Origin: Bacteroidota bacterium
Lineage (GTDB): Bacteria; Bacteroidota; Bacteroidia; Bacteroidales; VadinHA17
DNA length: 64,000 nucleotides
Direction: 5' to 3'
Assembly: GCA_022561875.1 (NCBI GenBank)
Contig: JADFQJ010000002.1
Coordinates: forward strand, 61,093 to 125,092
Shown: positions 1 to 11,086 of the stretch, in pieces
How positions within the stretch are numbered: position 1 is the stretch's first letter
Layout of the letters: each line of letters opens with the position of its first letter
Notes under the pieces: generated by a model
The model's input: the letters and a program-made list of their open reading frames with translations, nothing else
The model's database searches: none
Told to the model about the DNA's origin: nothing
Program-made: the position numbers and the translations under genes

Positions 1-1
1 G

Positions 2-3000
2 GTGCTGAAATCATGGGTGGAAGATTTTGTTGATGAAGATACTGGCGAGGTGGTCTCCATTGAACGAAATGAAGTTATCATTGACAGGGAAACTGTCATT
101 GAACCTCAACATATTGACGATATTATAGAATCAGGATCAAAAACAATCCTGCTTCACAATGAAGAAAAGAATATTTCTGATTTTGAAATTATCTTTAATA
201 CTTTACAGAAAGATCCTTGTAACTCGGAGAAAGAAGCTGTTATCCATATCTACCGTCAACTGCGTAATTCTGAACCGCCTGACGAAGGAACTGCCCGCGA
301 AGTGATCGAAAACCTGTTTTTTTCTGATAAACGTTATGATCTCGGAGATGTAGGAAGATTTAGAATAAACAGGAAACTGGGTCTTGAAATTCCTATGGAT
401 ACCAAGGTGCTTACAAAGGAAGATATCATCGAGATTATTAAGTATCTGATCGAGCTGATTAACTCAAAAACCGATGTTGATGATATTGACCACCTTAGTA
501 ACCGCAGGGTGCGGACAGTGGGGGAACAACTTCATAACCAGTTTGGCGTGGGCCTGGCACGTATGGCAAGAACTATTCGTGAAAGAATGAACGTTCGTGA
601 TAATGAGGTTTTTACTCCGATTGACCTGATTAATGCAAAAACACTTTCTTCAGTAATTAATTCTTTTTTCGGAACAAATCAATTGTCGCAGTTTATGGAC
701 CAGACCAATCCGTTGGCTGAAATGACCCATAAACGAAGGATGTCAGCACTTGGACCCGGTGGGTTGTCAAGAGAGAGAGCAGGGTTCGAGGTACGTGATG
801 TGCACTATACACATTATGGAAGACTTTGCCCTATCGAAACCCCCGAAGGACCAAATATTGGACTGATCTCTTCATTGTGTGTTTATGCCAAGATAAACAA
901 ACTTGGTTTCATTGAAACACCCTATAGAAATGTTAAGAATGGTAAGGTGGAAATGAATGATGATGATGTGATTTTTTTGAGTGCCGAAGAAGAAGAAAAA
1001 AAGGTGATAGCACAGGCAAATGCTCCACTAAATGAAAATGGCGAATTTGTTAACCCGAAGGTAAAATCACGCTATGAGGGTGATTTTCCATATGAGGAAG
1101 CAAAAAAAGTTGACTTAATGGATGTCGCTCCAAATCAGATTGCTTCAATTGCAGCTTCACTTATCCCATTCCTTGAGCATGACGATGCCAACAGAGCCCT
1201 GATGGGTTCTAATATGATGAGACAGGCAGTGCCCCTTATTAAGCCTGAAGCACCAATTGTTGGAACAGGCCTTGAAAAGACAATGATCCGCGATTCAAGA
1301 ATACTCATTGTTGCAGAAGGTGACGGCGTTGTTGAATATGTTGATGCTGATGAAATTGTGATCCGTTATATCCGTAGTGACGAGGAGAAGTTTATTAGCT
1401 TTGATGATGATGTGAAAAAATATAAGCTGCCAAAATACAAAAAAACAAACCAGAATACTTGTATTAACCTTATTCCTATCGTTTCAAAAGGCGAAAAAAT
1501 AAAAAAAGGACAGGTTCTTACTGAGGGATACGGTACTGAAAAGGGAGAACTTGCGCTAGGCAGGAATCTGAAAGTGGCCTTCATGCCCTGGAAAGGTTAT
1601 AATTTTGAAGATGCTATTGTGATATCTGAAAGTGTTGTACGGGAGGATACCTTTACCTCAATTCATATTGAGGAACATTCTCTTGAAGTTAGGGATACAA
1701 AACGTGGACTTGAGGAACTTACATCCGATATTCCGAATGTTAGTGAAGAAGCAACTAAAGACCTGGATGAAAATGGATTGATCCGCATTGGGGCTCATAT
1801 TAAACCCGGAGATATCTTAATTGGAAAAATTACTCCAAAAGGAGAATCTGATCCTTCTCCCGAAGAGAAACTTCTTCGTGCAATATTTGGTGATAAAGCT
1901 GGTGATGTTAAAGATGCCTCTCTAAAAGCAGGACCATCACTAGATGGTGTAGTTGTTAATAAAAATCTTTTTGCGCGACAAATTAAAGACAGAAGATCGA
2001 AAACTGCAGAAAAACAGGTATTGGATAAAATAGATGTTAACTTAAGAAAGGAACTTGAGGAATTAAATGCCAAATTGGTTGATAAAATATTTATCCTGGT
2101 AAATGGAAAAACATCACAAGGCGTAAAAGATAACCTGAATGTTAATCTTATTCCCAAAGGTACTAAGTTCACTCTCAGACAACTGCAGGAGATTAACTAC
2201 CGGAATGTGAATCTGAATAAATGGACAACGGATAAGAAGAAAAATGAAACTATTAAGCTTCTGATCCACAATTACCTGACAAAATATAAAGAAACAGAAG
2301 CAATATACCGGAGGCAGAAATTTAATATTTTAATAGGTGATGAGCTTCCTACAGGTATTATTCAAATGGCTAAGATATATCTGGCAAGGAAGCGTAAAAT
2401 AAAGGTAGGGGATAAGATGGCCGGACGTCATGGGAACAAAGGTATTGTTGCCAAAATTGTTCGCCAGGAAGATATGCCCTTTCTTGAAGACGGAACACCT
2501 GTGGATATAGTGCTTAACCCTCTCGGAGTACCTTCAAGAATGAACCTTGGCCAGATATATGAAACAGTTTTGGGTTGGGCAGGACAACGTTTGGGTCTGA
2601 AGTTTTCAACGCCTATTTTTGATGGTGCAACTTTGGATGAGATAACCGAATACACCAGGAAGGCCAAACTTCCTGATTACGGAACGACTTATCTGTATGA
2701 TGGTGGTACCGGCGAACGGTTTAACCAGCCCGCTACTGTAGGTGTTATCTATATGCTCAAGCTCGGGCATATGGTTGACGATAAAATGCATGCACGGTCG
2801 ATCGGACCCTACTCCCTTATCACACAGCAACCTCTTGGTGGTAAAGCACAATTCGGAGGTCAACGTTTTGGTGAAATGGAGGTTTGGGCCCTTGAAGCTT
2901 TTGGAGCATCTCACATACTTCAGGAGATACTGACAATAAAATCAGATGATGTTATCGGAAGAGCGAGAGCGTACGAAGCTATTGTAAAAGGAGAACCTAT

Positions 3001-3082
3001 GCCAACACCGGGAATACCTGAATCCTTTAATGTTTTGTTACATGAACTAAGGGGCCTCGGTTTAAGTATGAGTCTTGATTAA
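2..3082 (+). CDS. rpoB: DNA-directed RNA polymerase subunit beta (5'-truncated by window)
   Basis: This is the C-terminal 1026 residues or so of the RNA polymerase beta subunit. The reading frame is open to the left edge, so the true start lies outside; the first in-frame GTG is an internal valine codon. Visible signatures include the rifampicin-region stretch around [20 protein letters not shown], the active-site [12 protein letters not shown] motif and the C-terminal [16 protein letters not shown] clamp. Beta forms the catalytic core with beta-prime and is cytoplasmic. rpoC follows 35 bases downstream, the usual rpoBC arrangement, so the two are almost certainly co-transcribed. Identification is secure; nothing abnormal is seen. 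Confidence 0.98.
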   Translation: MLKSWVEDFVDEDTGEVVSIERNEVIIDRETVIEPQHIDDIIESGSKTILLHNEEKNISDFEIIFNTLQKDPCNSEKEAVIHIYRQLRNSEPPDEGTAREVIENLFFSDKRYDLGDVGRFRINRKLGLEIPMDTKVLTKEDIIEIIKYLIELINSKTDVDDIDHLSNRRVRTVGEQLHNQFGVGLARMARTIRERMNVRDNEVFTPIDLINAKTLSSVINSFFGTNQLSQFMDQTNPLAEMTHKRRMSALGPGGLSRERAGFEVRDVHYTHYGRLCPIETPEGPNIGLISSLCVYAKINKLGFIETPYRNVKNGKVEMNDDDVIFLSAEEEEKKVIAQANAPLNENGEFVNPKVKSRYEGDFPYEEAKKVDLMDVAPNQIASIAASLIPFLEHDDANRALMGSNMMRQAVPLIKPEAPIVGTGLEKTMIRDSRILIVAEGDGVVEYVDADEIVIRYIRSDEEKFISFDDDVKKYKLPKYKKTNQNTCINLIPIVSKGEKIKKGQVLTEGYGTEKGELALGRNLKVAFMPWKGYNFEDAIVISESVVREDTFTSIHIEEHSLEVRDTKRGLEELTSDIPNVSEEATKDLDENGLIRIGAHIKPGDILIGKITPKGESDPSPEEKLLRAIFGDKAGDVKDASLKAGPSLDGVVVNKNLFARQIKDRRSKTAEKQVLDKIDVNLRKELEELNAKLVDKIFILVNGKTSQGVKDNLNVNLIPKGTKFTLRQLQEINYRNVNLNKWTTDKKKNETIKLLIHNYLTKYKETEAIYRRQKFNILIGDELPTGIIQMAKIYLARKRKIKVGDKMAGRHGNKGIVAKIVRQEDMPFLEDGTPVDIVLNPLGVPSRMNLGQIYETVLGWAGQRLGLKFSTPIFDGATLDEITEYTRKAKLPDYGTTYLYDGGTGERFNQPATVGVIYMLKLGHMVDDKMHARSIGPYSLITQQPLGGKAQFGGQRFGEMEVWALEAFGASHILQEILTIKSDDVIGRARAYEAIVKGEPMPTPGIPESFNVLLHELRGLGLSMSLD

Positions 3083-3117
3083 AGTTATTATGTTAACAAA
3101 AATTTAATTATCTGCAT

Positions 3118-6100
3118 ATGCAATTCCATAGAGATGCTAAGATTAAGAGTGATTTTAGAAGAATTTCGATTTCTCTTGCTTCACCGGAAGAAATACTGGA
3201 ACGTTCATGTGGGGAAGTGTTGAAACCTGAAACAATTAATTACAGAACTTATAAACCTGAAAGGGATGGTCTGTTCTGTGAAAGGATATTCGGGCCCGTG
3301 AAGGATTATGAATGCCACTGTGGCAAATATAAGAGGATAAGATACAAGGGGATCGTTTGTGATCGTTGTGGTGTTGAAGTGACTGAAAAGAAAGTGCGGC
3401 GCGAACGTATTGGTCACATCTCGCTTGTGGTCCCGGTTGCTCATATATGGTACTTCAAGTCACTCCCTAATAAAATAGGATACCTTCTCGGTCTTCCCAC
3501 TAAAAAACTTGATTCTATCATTTACTACGAAAGATATGTGGTAATTAACCCGGGAATTAAAGTAAATGATGATATCAAATATCTTGATTTCCTAACTGAA
3601 GAGGAATATCTTGAGATATTGGAAAATCTGCCGAAGGAGAATCAATATCTGGAGGATACCGATCCCGACAAATTTATTGCAGGAATGGGCGCTGAAGCTT
3701 TATTTAATTTGCTTGAACGACTCGATCTTGATGAACTTTCGTTTTCCCTCCGGCATAAAGCGAATACTGAAACCTCTCAGCAAAGGAAAAATGAGGCTCT
3801 GAAACGGTTACAGGTTGTTGAGGCTTTCAGGGCTTCCAGAAAAGTTAATCGTCCCGCATGGATGATAGTAAAAGTGGTACCAGTTATACCTCCTGAACTC
3901 AGGCCACTTGTACCACTTGATGGTGGACGTTTTGCCACTTCCGATCTTAATGATCTGTACCGCCGTGTGATTATCAGGAATAACAGGCTTAAACGCCTTA
4001 TCGAAATAAAAGCTCCCGAAGTGATCCTGCGTAACGAGAAACGTATGCTTCAGGAATCGGTTGACTCCTTATTTGATAATTCCAGGAAATCAAATGCCGT
4101 TAAAACCGATGCCAACAGACCACTTAAGTCGCTGAGTGATAGCCTTAAAGGAAAACAAGGAAGATTCCGTCAGAACCTCCTGGGTAAAAGGGTTGATTAT
4201 TCAGCCAGGTCAGTGATTGTAGTAGGTCCTGAACTAAAACTTCATGAGTGTGGATTACCGAAGGATATGGCGGCTGAATTGTATAAACCGTTTATTATTC
4301 GAAAACTTATTGAACGGGGTATTGTCAAAACTGTTAAATCAGCTAAGAAAATTGTCGACCGGAAGGATCCGGTTGTATGGGATATACTTGAAAACATACT
4401 TAAAGGACATCCGGTTTTGCTGAACAGGGCTCCAACCCTTCACCGTCTCGGTATCCAGGCATTTCAGCCTAAACTTATCGAGGGTAAAGCAATACAGTTG
4501 CATCCATTGGTCTGTACCGCATTTAATGCCGACTTCGATGGTGACCAGATGGCAGTTCACCTGCCACTGGGTAATGCTGCTATTATTGAAGCTCAAATGC
4601 TGATGCTTGCATCACATAATATCCTGAATCCGGCTAATGGCGCTCCAATTACCGTTCCTTCACAAGATATGGTGCTTGGATTGTATTATATTACCAAAGA
4701 AAAAAAATCAACTAAAGAGGTGAAAATTCAGGGAGAAGGTTTGACCTTCTATTCTCCTGATGAAGTTACTATTGCTTTGAATGAAGAAAGAGTTGATCTT
4801 CATGCCATTATTAAGGTTAAAGTTGACGATATCGTTGAAGGAAAGCCGGTTAAGCATATTATTGAAACTACTGTCGGACGTGTTGTCTTTAATCAGTTCG
4901 TACCTAAAGAGGTTGGATATATCAATGAACTTCTTACCAAAAAATCACTCAGGGAAATAATTGGTGTGGTCCTGAAAAAGACCGGGACTTCATCCACTTC
5001 AAAATTCCTTGATGATATCAAAACTCTTGGATATAATATGGCTTTCAGAGGTGGCCTTTCATTTAATCTCGATGATGTAATAGTTCCGGAAAGAAAAGCT
5101 GAGCTTGTGGATGAAGGCTATCACAACGTGGATGAGGTGATGAATAACTATAACATGGGATTCATTACCAATAACGAACGCTACAACCAGATAATTGACA
5201 TCTGGACACATACCAATGCAAAGCTCACCCATACGCTGATGAAACAATTGTCTTCTGATAAACAGGGATTCAATCCCGTATATATGATGCTTGACTCAGG
5301 TGCAAGGGGGTCTAAAGAACAGATCAGACAACTTTCCGGGATGAGAGGACTGATGGCTAAGCCACAAAAATCAGGGTCTACCGCTTCGGAAATTATTGAA
5401 AACCCGATTTTATCAAATTTTAAAGAAGGACTCTCTGTTCTGGAATATTTTATTTCAACTCACGGAGCCAGAAAAGGTCTTGCAGATACAGCACTGAAAA
5501 CTGCTGACGCTGGATATCTTACCAGGCGCCTGGTTGATGTGTCACAGGATGTTGTTGTGTCAGAGAAGGATTGTGGAACGCTTAGAGGATTAGTTGCGGG
5601 TGCAATTAAAAAGAATGAGGAAGTTGTTGAAACCCTTTATGAGAGAATCCTGGGCCGTACTGCTGCGCATGATGTTTATCATCCTCTGAGCAATGATTTG
5701 ATTGTTGGTTCAGGAGAGGAGATTATTGAGGAGATTGCCTTGAGAATTGAGGGATCACCCATCGAAGAAGTTGAGATACGTTCGGTTCTTACATGTGAAT
5801 CAAAAAGAGGGGTTTGTGCTAAATGTTACGGACGAAACCTTTCTACAGGACGAATGGTTCAATACGGTGAAGCAGTTGGTGTGATTGCTGCCCAGTCTAT
5901 TGGCGAGCCGGGAACTCAGCTTACCCTGCGAACTTTCCATGTCGGAGGTACGGCATCAAGTATTATTGCTGAATCAAAAATCACTTCCAAATTTAACGGA
6001 GTGATCGAGATTGAAGAATTACGCATAGTTAAAAAGAAAGTGGCAGACCAAGAAAAGGTCAATATAGTTATAGGTCGCCTGGCAGAAATGCGGATCCTCG

Positions 6101-7422
6101 ATAAAGAGACCCGTATTGCCCTTACAACTCATAATATCCCTTATGGATCAAACCTTTATGTTAAGGATGGTGAAAGTGTGAAGAAAGGCCACTTGCTTTG
6201 TGAGTGGGATCCTTATAATGCGGTGATCATCTCTGAAAAATCCGGGAAGGTAGATTTCCAGCATGTTATCGAAGGTGTTACTTACAGGGAAGAGTCTGAT
6301 GAACAAACCGGATACAAGGAGAAAGTTATAATTGAAACACGGGATAAAACTAAAAACCCAACTCTCAGTATCTTGTCAGGAGATAAAAAGAAACCCTTAT
6401 CGAGATCCTATAACCTGCCTGTTGGCGCTCATGTGATTGTGAATGAGGATAGTGATGTAATGGAAGGAGATATTCTGGCGAAGATACCCAGAGCAATTGG
6501 AAAAACAGGTGACATAACAGGTGGTTTGCCAAGAGTGACCGAGCTGTTCGAAGCAAGGAACCCGTCCAACCCGGCTGTGGTATCTGAAATAGACGGAGAG
6601 ATACAGTTTGGTAAGATCAAACGGGGAAATCGTGAAATTATTGTTACATCACGGACAGATGAAGTGAAAAAATATCTGGTTCCATTGTCAAAACAAATCC
6701 TCGTTCAGGAAAACGATTATGTGCGTGCAGGAATGGCATTGTCTGACGGGGCGATAACTCCGCTGGACATCCTTGCTATAAAGGGACCGACAAAAGTACA
6801 GGAATATATTGTCAATGAGGTTCAGGAAGTATACCGGTTGCAGGGTGTAAAGATCAATGATAAGCATTTTGAGATCATTGTTCGTCAGATGATGCGTAAA
6901 GTTGAAATTATTGATCCGGGTGATACCAAATTCCTTGAAAAACAAATAGTTGACAAGAATGGATTCATGGAAGAAAACGACTGGATTTATGATAAAATGG
7001 TCATTGCTGAATTGGGAGATTCAAAGATATTTAAGAAAGGACAGATTATTACTGCCCGGAAACTCAGAGACGAAAATTCCCTCCTTAAACGAAGGGATCT
7101 GAAACTTGTTAACGCACAAAATGCTATACCTGCAACATCAAACCAGGTGCTGCAAGGTATTACAAAAGCTGCGTTACAAACTAAAAGTTTTATGTCAGCT
7201 GCTTCATTCCAGGAAACAACCAAAGTTCTGAACGAAGCTGCTATATATGGACGAGTGGATAACCTTGTTGGGTTGAAAGAAAATGTTATTGTGGGCCACC
7301 TGATCCCTGCCGGAACCGGCATAAGAAGTTATGACAAAATCGTCGTAGGTTCAATGGAGGAATATGAAAAGCTGATATCCGCTAAAGAAAAAGAGAAAGA
7401 TGTATTTGAAGAAAAAAAATAG
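3118..7422 (+). CDS. rpoC: DNA-directed RNA polymerase subunit beta'
   Basis: This is a full-length beta-prime subunit of 1434 residues, the normal size for Bacteroidota. The N-terminal zinc site ([20 protein letters not shown]) and the catalytic Mg-binding [15 protein letters not shown] motif are intact. The second zinc-binding cysteine set is visible ([17 protein letters not shown]), followed by the trigger-loop/bridge region ([20 protein letters not shown]). The start ATG lies 35 bases after rpoB and begins [18 protein letters not shown], as expected for this lineage. It is co-transcribed with rpoB and the small downstream DUF3467 gene; a strong terminator lies at 7811-7838. Confidence 0.98.
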   Translation: MQFHRDAKIKSDFRRISISLASPEEILERSCGEVLKPETINYRTYKPERDGLFCERIFGPVKDYECHCGKYKRIRYKGIVCDRCGVEVTEKKVRRERIGHISLVVPVAHIWYFKSLPNKIGYLLGLPTKKLDSIIYYERYVVINPGIKVNDDIKYLDFLTEEEYLEILENLPKENQYLEDTDPDKFIAGMGAEALFNLLERLDLDELSFSLRHKANTETSQQRKNEALKRLQVVEAFRASRKVNRPAWMIVKVVPVIPPELRPLVPLDGGRFATSDLNDLYRRVIIRNNRLKRLIEIKAPEVILRNEKRMLQESVDSLFDNSRKSNAVKTDANRPLKSLSDSLKGKQGRFRQNLLGKRVDYSARSVIVVGPELKLHECGLPKDMAAELYKPFIIRKLIERGIVKTVKSAKKIVDRKDPVVWDILENILKGHPVLLNRAPTLHRLGIQAFQPKLIEGKAIQLHPLVCTAFNADFDGDQMAVHLPLGNAAIIEAQMLMLASHNILNPANGAPITVPSQDMVLGLYYITKEKKSTKEVKIQGEGLTFYSPDEVTIALNEERVDLHAIIKVKVDDIVEGKPVKHIIETTVGRVVFNQFVPKEVGYINELLTKKSLREIIGVVLKKTGTSSTSKFLDDIKTLGYNMAFRGGLSFNLDDVIVPERKAELVDEGYHNVDEVMNNYNMGFITNNERYNQIIDIWTHTNAKLTHTLMKQLSSDKQGFNPVYMMLDSGARGSKEQIRQLSGMRGLMAKPQKSGSTASEIIENPILSNFKEGLSVLEYFISTHGARKGLADTALKTADAGYLTRRLVDVSQDVVVSEKDCGTLRGLVAGAIKKNEEVVETLYERILGRTAAHDVYHPLSNDLIVGSGEEIIEEIALRIEGSPIEEVEIRSVLTCESKRGVCAKCYGRNLSTGRMVQYGEAVGVIAAQSIGEPGTQLTLRTFHVGGTASSIIAESKITSKFNGVIEIEELRIVKKKVADQEKVNIVIGRLAEMRILDKETRIALTTHNIPYGSNLYVKDGESVKKGHLLCEWDPYNAVIISEKSGKVDFQHVIEGVTYREESDEQTGYKEKVIIETRDKTKNPTLSILSGDKKKPLSRSYNLPVGAHVIVNEDSDVMEGDILAKIPRAIGKTGDITGGLPRVTELFEARNPSNPAVVSEIDGEIQFGKIKRGNREIIVTSRTDEVKKYLVPLSKQILVQENDYVRAGMALSDGAITPLDILAIKGPTKVQEYIVNEVQEVYRLQGVKINDKHFEIIVRQMMRKVEIIDPGDTKFLEKQIVDKNGFMEENDWIYDKMVIAELGDSKIFKKGQIITARKLRDENSLLKRRDLKLVNAQNAIPATSNQVLQGITKAALQTKSFMSAASFQETTKVLNEAAIYGRVDNLVGLKENVIVGHLIPAGTGIRSYDKIVVGSMEEYEKLISAKEKEKDVFEEKK

Positions 7423-7450
7423 TAAGGAATAAAAACAAACGATTTATATT

Positions 7451-7777
7451 ATGGAAGAAAAAAAAAACAAACCCGGAAAGAACCAGTTGGATATCGAACT
7501 CAATGATGAAGTGTCCCAGGGAATTTATTCAAACCTGGCGGTGATAACCCACTCATCAGCTGAATTCATTCTTGACTTTGTCAGGATCATGCCCGGTGTG
7601 CCTAAAGCACAGGTAAAATCAAGGATTATCCTTACTCCCGAACATACCAAAAGGCTGTTAAGAGCTCTCGATGATAATATTTCTAAATATGAATCAGCAC
7701 ATGGTGAAATTAAAGATAGAGGCCCCGGCGGACGGGTTATGCCAATGAGTTTTGGCGGACCAACTGCACAAGCCTGA
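7451..7777 (+). CDS. DUF3467 family protein
   Basis: This small cytoplasmic protein of 108 residues starts 28 bases after rpoC. The central part (NLAVITHSSAEFILDFVRIMPG, then a lysine/arginine-rich SRIILTPEHTKRLL helix) matches the DUF3467 family, which commonly follows rpoC in Bacteroidota. No catalytic motif is visible and the function is unknown; synteny suggests a link to transcription, but that is inference only. The C-terminus is glycine/proline rich. A perfect hairpin with a T tract ends the transcript about 35 bases downstream. Confidence 0.85.
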   Translation: MEEKKNKPGKNQLDIELNDEVSQGIYSNLAVITHSSAEFILDFVRIMPGVPKAQVKSRIILTPEHTKRLLRALDDNISKYESAHGEIKDRGPGGRVMPMSFGGPTAQA

Positions 7778-7810
7778 CAATGTATGCTACTTAATGGAAT
7801 AAGTATAATA

Positions 7811-7838
7811 AGAACCTCTTTTATGAGGTTCTTTTTTT
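7811..7838 (+). terminator. Rho-independent terminator of rpoBC-DUF3467
   Basis: A perfect 8-bp stem (AGAACCTC, loop TTTTAT, GAGGTTCT) is followed directly by a run of T. It separates the RNA polymerase operon from the etf operon. Confidence 0.9.
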
Positions 7839-7853
7839 GTCTTAATTAATTTT

Positions 7854-7861
7854 TATATTTG
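7854..7861 (+). promoter_or_regulatory. Candidate -7 element for etfB operon
   Basis: TATATTTG matches the Bacteroidota -7 consensus TAnnTTTG and sits just after the terminator and 47 bases before the etfB ATG. A TTTG at 7836-7839 could act as the -33 element, but the 14-base spacer is shorter than usual, so this is only moderately supported. Confidence 0.5.
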
Positions 7862-7908
7862 TGCACTTCATTGTATGATTAAGAACAGTGTAATTATTAA
7901 TAAAAATA

Positions 7909-8664
7909 ATGAGTATGAGAATATTCGTTTGCCTCGGGAACGTACCTGATACAACAACAAAAGCTAAGTTTACAGAAAATAATTCTGTTTTTGACACGAC
8001 CGGTGTACAGTGGATAATTAACCCATGGGATGAGCTAGCTCTGACAAGGGCTATTGAATTGAAAGAAGATGCCAATTCCTCAGTAGAGAAAGTTACTGTC
8101 ATTACAGTTGGAACGAAGAGTGCTGAACCTACAATTCGGAAAGCTTTGGCAATTGGCGCTGATGACGCTATCCGTATCGATGCTGAACCAAATGATGCGT
8201 ATGCAGTGGCTGCTCAACTGGCAGATGTATTGAAAGATGAAGATTTTGGTTTCGTAATGTGCGGAATTGAATCATGTGATTATAACGGTTCAGCAGTGGG
8301 AGGAATGTTATCAGAATTTCTTGATCTGCCTTCGGTGTCTGCAGTTGCCGGAGTGGAAGTGGAAGGGGAAAAGGTGTCTGTGTCGAGAACTATTGATGGT
8401 GGAAAGGAAATAATAAACATTGACACCCCGTTTATTGCAATTGTCCATAAAGGAATTTCTATTGAGCCAAGGATACCTGCAATGCGTGGTATCATGATGG
8501 CACGGAAAAAACCTTTGAATGTAGTAGAAGCTTCTGAAACAGAATTACTGACTGATCATAAAAGTTTCGAACTGCCTCAGCCTAAACCACCATGCAAGAT
8601 GATTGATCCTGAAAACGTAAAAGAACTTTTTGATCTTTTGCAGAATGAAGCAAAAATAATGTGA
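7909..8664 (+). CDS. etfB: Electron transfer flavoprotein subunit beta
   Basis: This 251-residue protein has the typical EtfB N-terminus (MRIFVCLGNVPDTTTKAKF) and the domain core (INPWDELALTRAIELKE, then VTVITVGTKSAEPTIRKALAIGADDAIRI). The conserved C-terminal stretch IPAMRGIMMARKKPLNV is present. With EtfA it forms the soluble heterodimer that collects electrons from acyl-CoA dehydrogenases. A second ATG two codons downstream is an alternative start. It is the first gene of an operon with etfA, two Fe-S proteins and an acyl-CoA dehydrogenase. Whether this ETF is of the electron-bifurcating type cannot be decided by eye. Confidence 0.95.
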   Translation: MSMRIFVCLGNVPDTTTKAKFTENNSVFDTTGVQWIINPWDELALTRAIELKEDANSSVEKVTVITVGTKSAEPTIRKALAIGADDAIRIDAEPNDAYAVAAQLADVLKDEDFGFVMCGIESCDYNGSAVGGMLSEFLDLPSVSAVAGVEVEGEKVSVSRTIDGGKEIINIDTPFIAIVHKGISIEPRIPAMRGIMMARKKPLNVVEASETELLTDHKSFELPQPKPPCKMIDPENVKELFDLLQNEAKIM

Positions 8665-8745
8665 CAGAATTGGTCAGAATATATATAATCTGTGATATTA
8701 GCTTAGCGAGAAAAGAAGACTTTAATGCGAAAATAAAATAGTATC

Positions 8746-9714
8746 ATGACAGTATTAGTATTTACAGAAAATTGGGATGGGAAATTTAAAAAGCTGTCTT
8801 TCGAATTGGTTTCATATGCACGGGAAGTGGCTGAAAAACTTAATGTGTCTGTTGTTGCCCTTTCAATTGGTGAAGTTGATGAAGATGAGCTAAAGAAGTT
8901 AGGCGATTATGGCGCTGACAAGATTGTGAGTATAACAAATGATCATCTTAAAACACTTGATAACCAGGTATATACAAAAGTAATTTCAGAGGTTACTCAA
9001 AAAGAAAATGCCAAAGTTTTAATACTTTCCCATAATAATACAGGTAAAGCTATTGCACCCAGACTTTCAGTTAAGCTGAAAGCGGCACTTGGCTCAGGGT
9101 TAATCCGCTTACCATCTGAGGTTGATCCTTTTACAGTATATAAAAAGGTATTTACAGGGAAAGCTTTTGCAAATGTGATATTAAATTCCGATATCAAAAT
9201 ACTTACCTTGTCACAAAACTCATTTAAGCTGATCAGTTCAGATAATAAAGCAACTATTGAGGAGTATTCAACCGATATTCAGGCAAGCGATATTAAAACC
9301 AAAGTAACCAGTACAGACAAACAGACAGGGAAACTGTTGCTGACTGATGCGGAAATAGTGGTATCAGGTGGCAGGGGAATGAAATCATCCGATAACTGGG
9401 GACCTATCGAGGAACTTGCAAAACTGCTGGGAGCTGCTACCGCCTGTTCACGACCGGTTTCTGATGAAGGATGGAGACCGCATGAAGAACATACCGGGCA
9501 AACGGGTAAGATCATTGCTCCAAATCTTTATATCGCTGTTGGTATTTCAGGAGCAATTCAGCACCTGGCAGGGATCAGTTCTTCAAAATACATAGTTGCT
9601 ATTAATATCGATCCTGATGCACCTATTTTCGAAGCTGCTGATTATGGAATAGTAGGTGATGCACATAAAATTCTGCCGGAATTGATCTCCATAGTAAAAG
9701 AAAATTTATCTTAA
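8746..9714 (+). CDS. etfA: Electron transfer flavoprotein subunit alpha
   Basis: This 322-residue protein carries the EtfA C-terminal FAD-binding domain. The signature runs from VSGGRGMKSSDNWGPIEELA through ACSRPVSDEGWRP and GQTGKIIAPNLYIAVGISGA to the NIDPDAPIFEAADYGIVGD end. The N-terminal half is the usual alpha/beta domain. The gene is 81 bases downstream of etfB and 10 bases upstream of the membrane Fe-S protein, which supports a single operon. It shuttles electrons from acyl-CoA oxidation, here most likely to the adjacent membrane Fe-S complex. Confidence 0.95.
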   Translation: MTVLVFTENWDGKFKKLSFELVSYAREVAEKLNVSVVALSIGEVDEDELKKLGDYGADKIVSITNDHLKTLDNQVYTKVISEVTQKENAKVLILSHNNTGKAIAPRLSVKLKAALGSGLIRLPSEVDPFTVYKKVFTGKAFANVILNSDIKILTLSQNSFKLISSDNKATIEEYSTDIQASDIKTKVTSTDKQTGKLLLTDAEIVVSGGRGMKSSDNWGPIEELAKLLGAATACSRPVSDEGWRPHEEHTGQTGKIIAPNLYIAVGISGAIQHLAGISSSKYIVAINIDPDAPIFEAADYGIVGDAHKILPELISIVKENLS

Positions 9715-9724
9715 TCCTCTTTCC

Positions 9725-11086
9725 ATGTTCACCAGTATCATTTTTATTCTTATCCTTTCAGGAGCCACAATAGTTTTTTATCGTAAAGTCAGAAAAATTA
9801 CACGAAGTATAAAACTTGGTAAAGACATTACAATAAATAATAATAAGCTTCTGAGGTGGAAAAGGGTGCTGTTTATTGCAATTGGTCAGCAAAAAATGAT
9901 GCAACGACCCGTTGCAGCATTAATGCATGTTTTTGTTTATGCAGGATTTATTATTGTTAATATTGAAATGTGTGAGATCCTAATTGACGGAATTGCAGGT
10001 ACACACCGGTTGTTTTCTTTTTTTGGAGGATTTTATGGTTTTATGGTTTCAATATTTGAATTTTTTGCAATAACCGTTATGTTTGGATGTGCCATTTTTC
10101 TAATTCGTCGAAATGTTATTCGAATCAGAAGATTCTGGAATAAGGAGATGACCCTCTGGCCGCGTTCGGATGCTAACATTATTTTGATTACTGAGCTGCT
10201 GCTTATGAGCGCTATTCTTATAATGAATGCAACTGACAGCATCCTGCAAACCAGGCCTGATTCACATTATACACAGGTAGGTTCCTTTATGATCAGCAGT
10301 ATTATTCAACCCGTATTCTCAGGATTACCATCTTCCTCTTTAATTATTATTGAAAGATTTTGCTGGTGGTTTCATATAATTGGTGTACTTACTTTTCTTA
10401 ATTATATCCCTTATTCAAAGCATTTTCATGTTTTTCTTGCCTTTCCTAATGTCTATTATTCAAAACTCTTTCCGGCAGGAGAAATGGCAAATATGCCATC
10501 AATAACTAAAGAAGTTAGACTTATGCTGGAAGAAAATTATTCCGGCCAGGATGATGATAATGAAGAAGTGACATTTGGTGCAAAAACTATCAAGGATCTG
10601 ACATGGAAACATTTAATGGATGCATATACATGTACGGAATGTGGAAGATGTACGTCCAGTTGCCCTGCAAATATTACCGGTAAAAAACTGTCTCCAAGAA
10701 AAATTGTAATGGATACACGTGACAATCTGGAAGAAATTGCTGATAAATTGTTTAATAAGAAAAGTTCGGAAAAGGATGACGAAAAAAACACCAGGTCATT
10801 ATTTGATTTCATCTCCGCAGAGGAATTATGGGCTTGTACAACCTGTAATGCTTGTACTTACGAATGTCCGGCGAATATTGATCCTCTTGCTATTATTCTG
10901 GAAATGAGAAGATACCTTGTCCTGGAAGAATCCGCTGCCCCGGGACCGCTTAATATTGTATTTTCAAATATTGAGAACAACGGTGCTCCCTGGCAGTTTT
11001 CACATGAGGACAGGATGAAATGGGCAAAAGATATTTATATGAATGGAAAAACAGAAACAAAAGGTAAATGTTCCGGTTATAGCTGA
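9725..11086 (+). CDS. Membrane Fe-S oxidoreductase subunit (NarI/HdrC-like), likely ETF:menaquinone oxidoreductase
   Basis: Several hydrophobic segments in the first ~250 residues resemble a NarI-type cytochrome b module, with intramembrane histidines (LMHVFVYAGF, WWFHIIGVL) that could bind haem. A soluble domain follows with two [4Fe-4S] motifs, CTECGRCTSSCPAN and CTTCNACTYECPANIDP. Family knowledge: DUF224/EMO proteins that oxidise ETF and reduce menaquinone combine this module with a CCG domain; here the CCG part is a separate gene (11043-11843) overlapping this one by 44 bases. Location between etfBA and an acyl-CoA dehydrogenase supports the ETF:quinone role, which remains an inference. 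Confidence 0.8.
   Translation: MFTSIIFILILSGATIVFYRKVRKITRSIKLGKDITINNNKLLRWKRVLFIAIGQQKMMQRPVAALMHVFVYAGFIIVNIEMCEILIDGIAGTHRLFSFFGGFYGFMVSIFEFFAITVMFGCAIFLIRRNVIRIRRFWNKEMTLWPRSDANIILITELLLMSAILIMNATDSILQTRPDSHYTQVGSFMISSIIQPVFSGLPSSSLIIIERFCWWFHIIGVLTFLNYIPYSKHFHVFLAFPNVYYSKLFPAGEMANMPSITKEVRLMLEENYSGQDDDNEEVTFGAKTIKDLTWKHLMDAYTCTECGRCTSSCPANITGKKLSPRKIVMDTRDNLEEIADKLFNKKSSEKDDEKNTRSLFDFISAEELWACTTCNACTYECPANIDPLAIILEMRRYLVLEESAAPGPLNIVFSNIENNGAPWQFSHEDRMKWAKDIYMNGKTETKGKCSGYS

Noticed and set aside
1..7800. Numerous other open frames inside rpoB and rpoC on both strands
   Set aside because: They lie wholly within highly conserved coding sequence in other frames and show no protein-like motifs.
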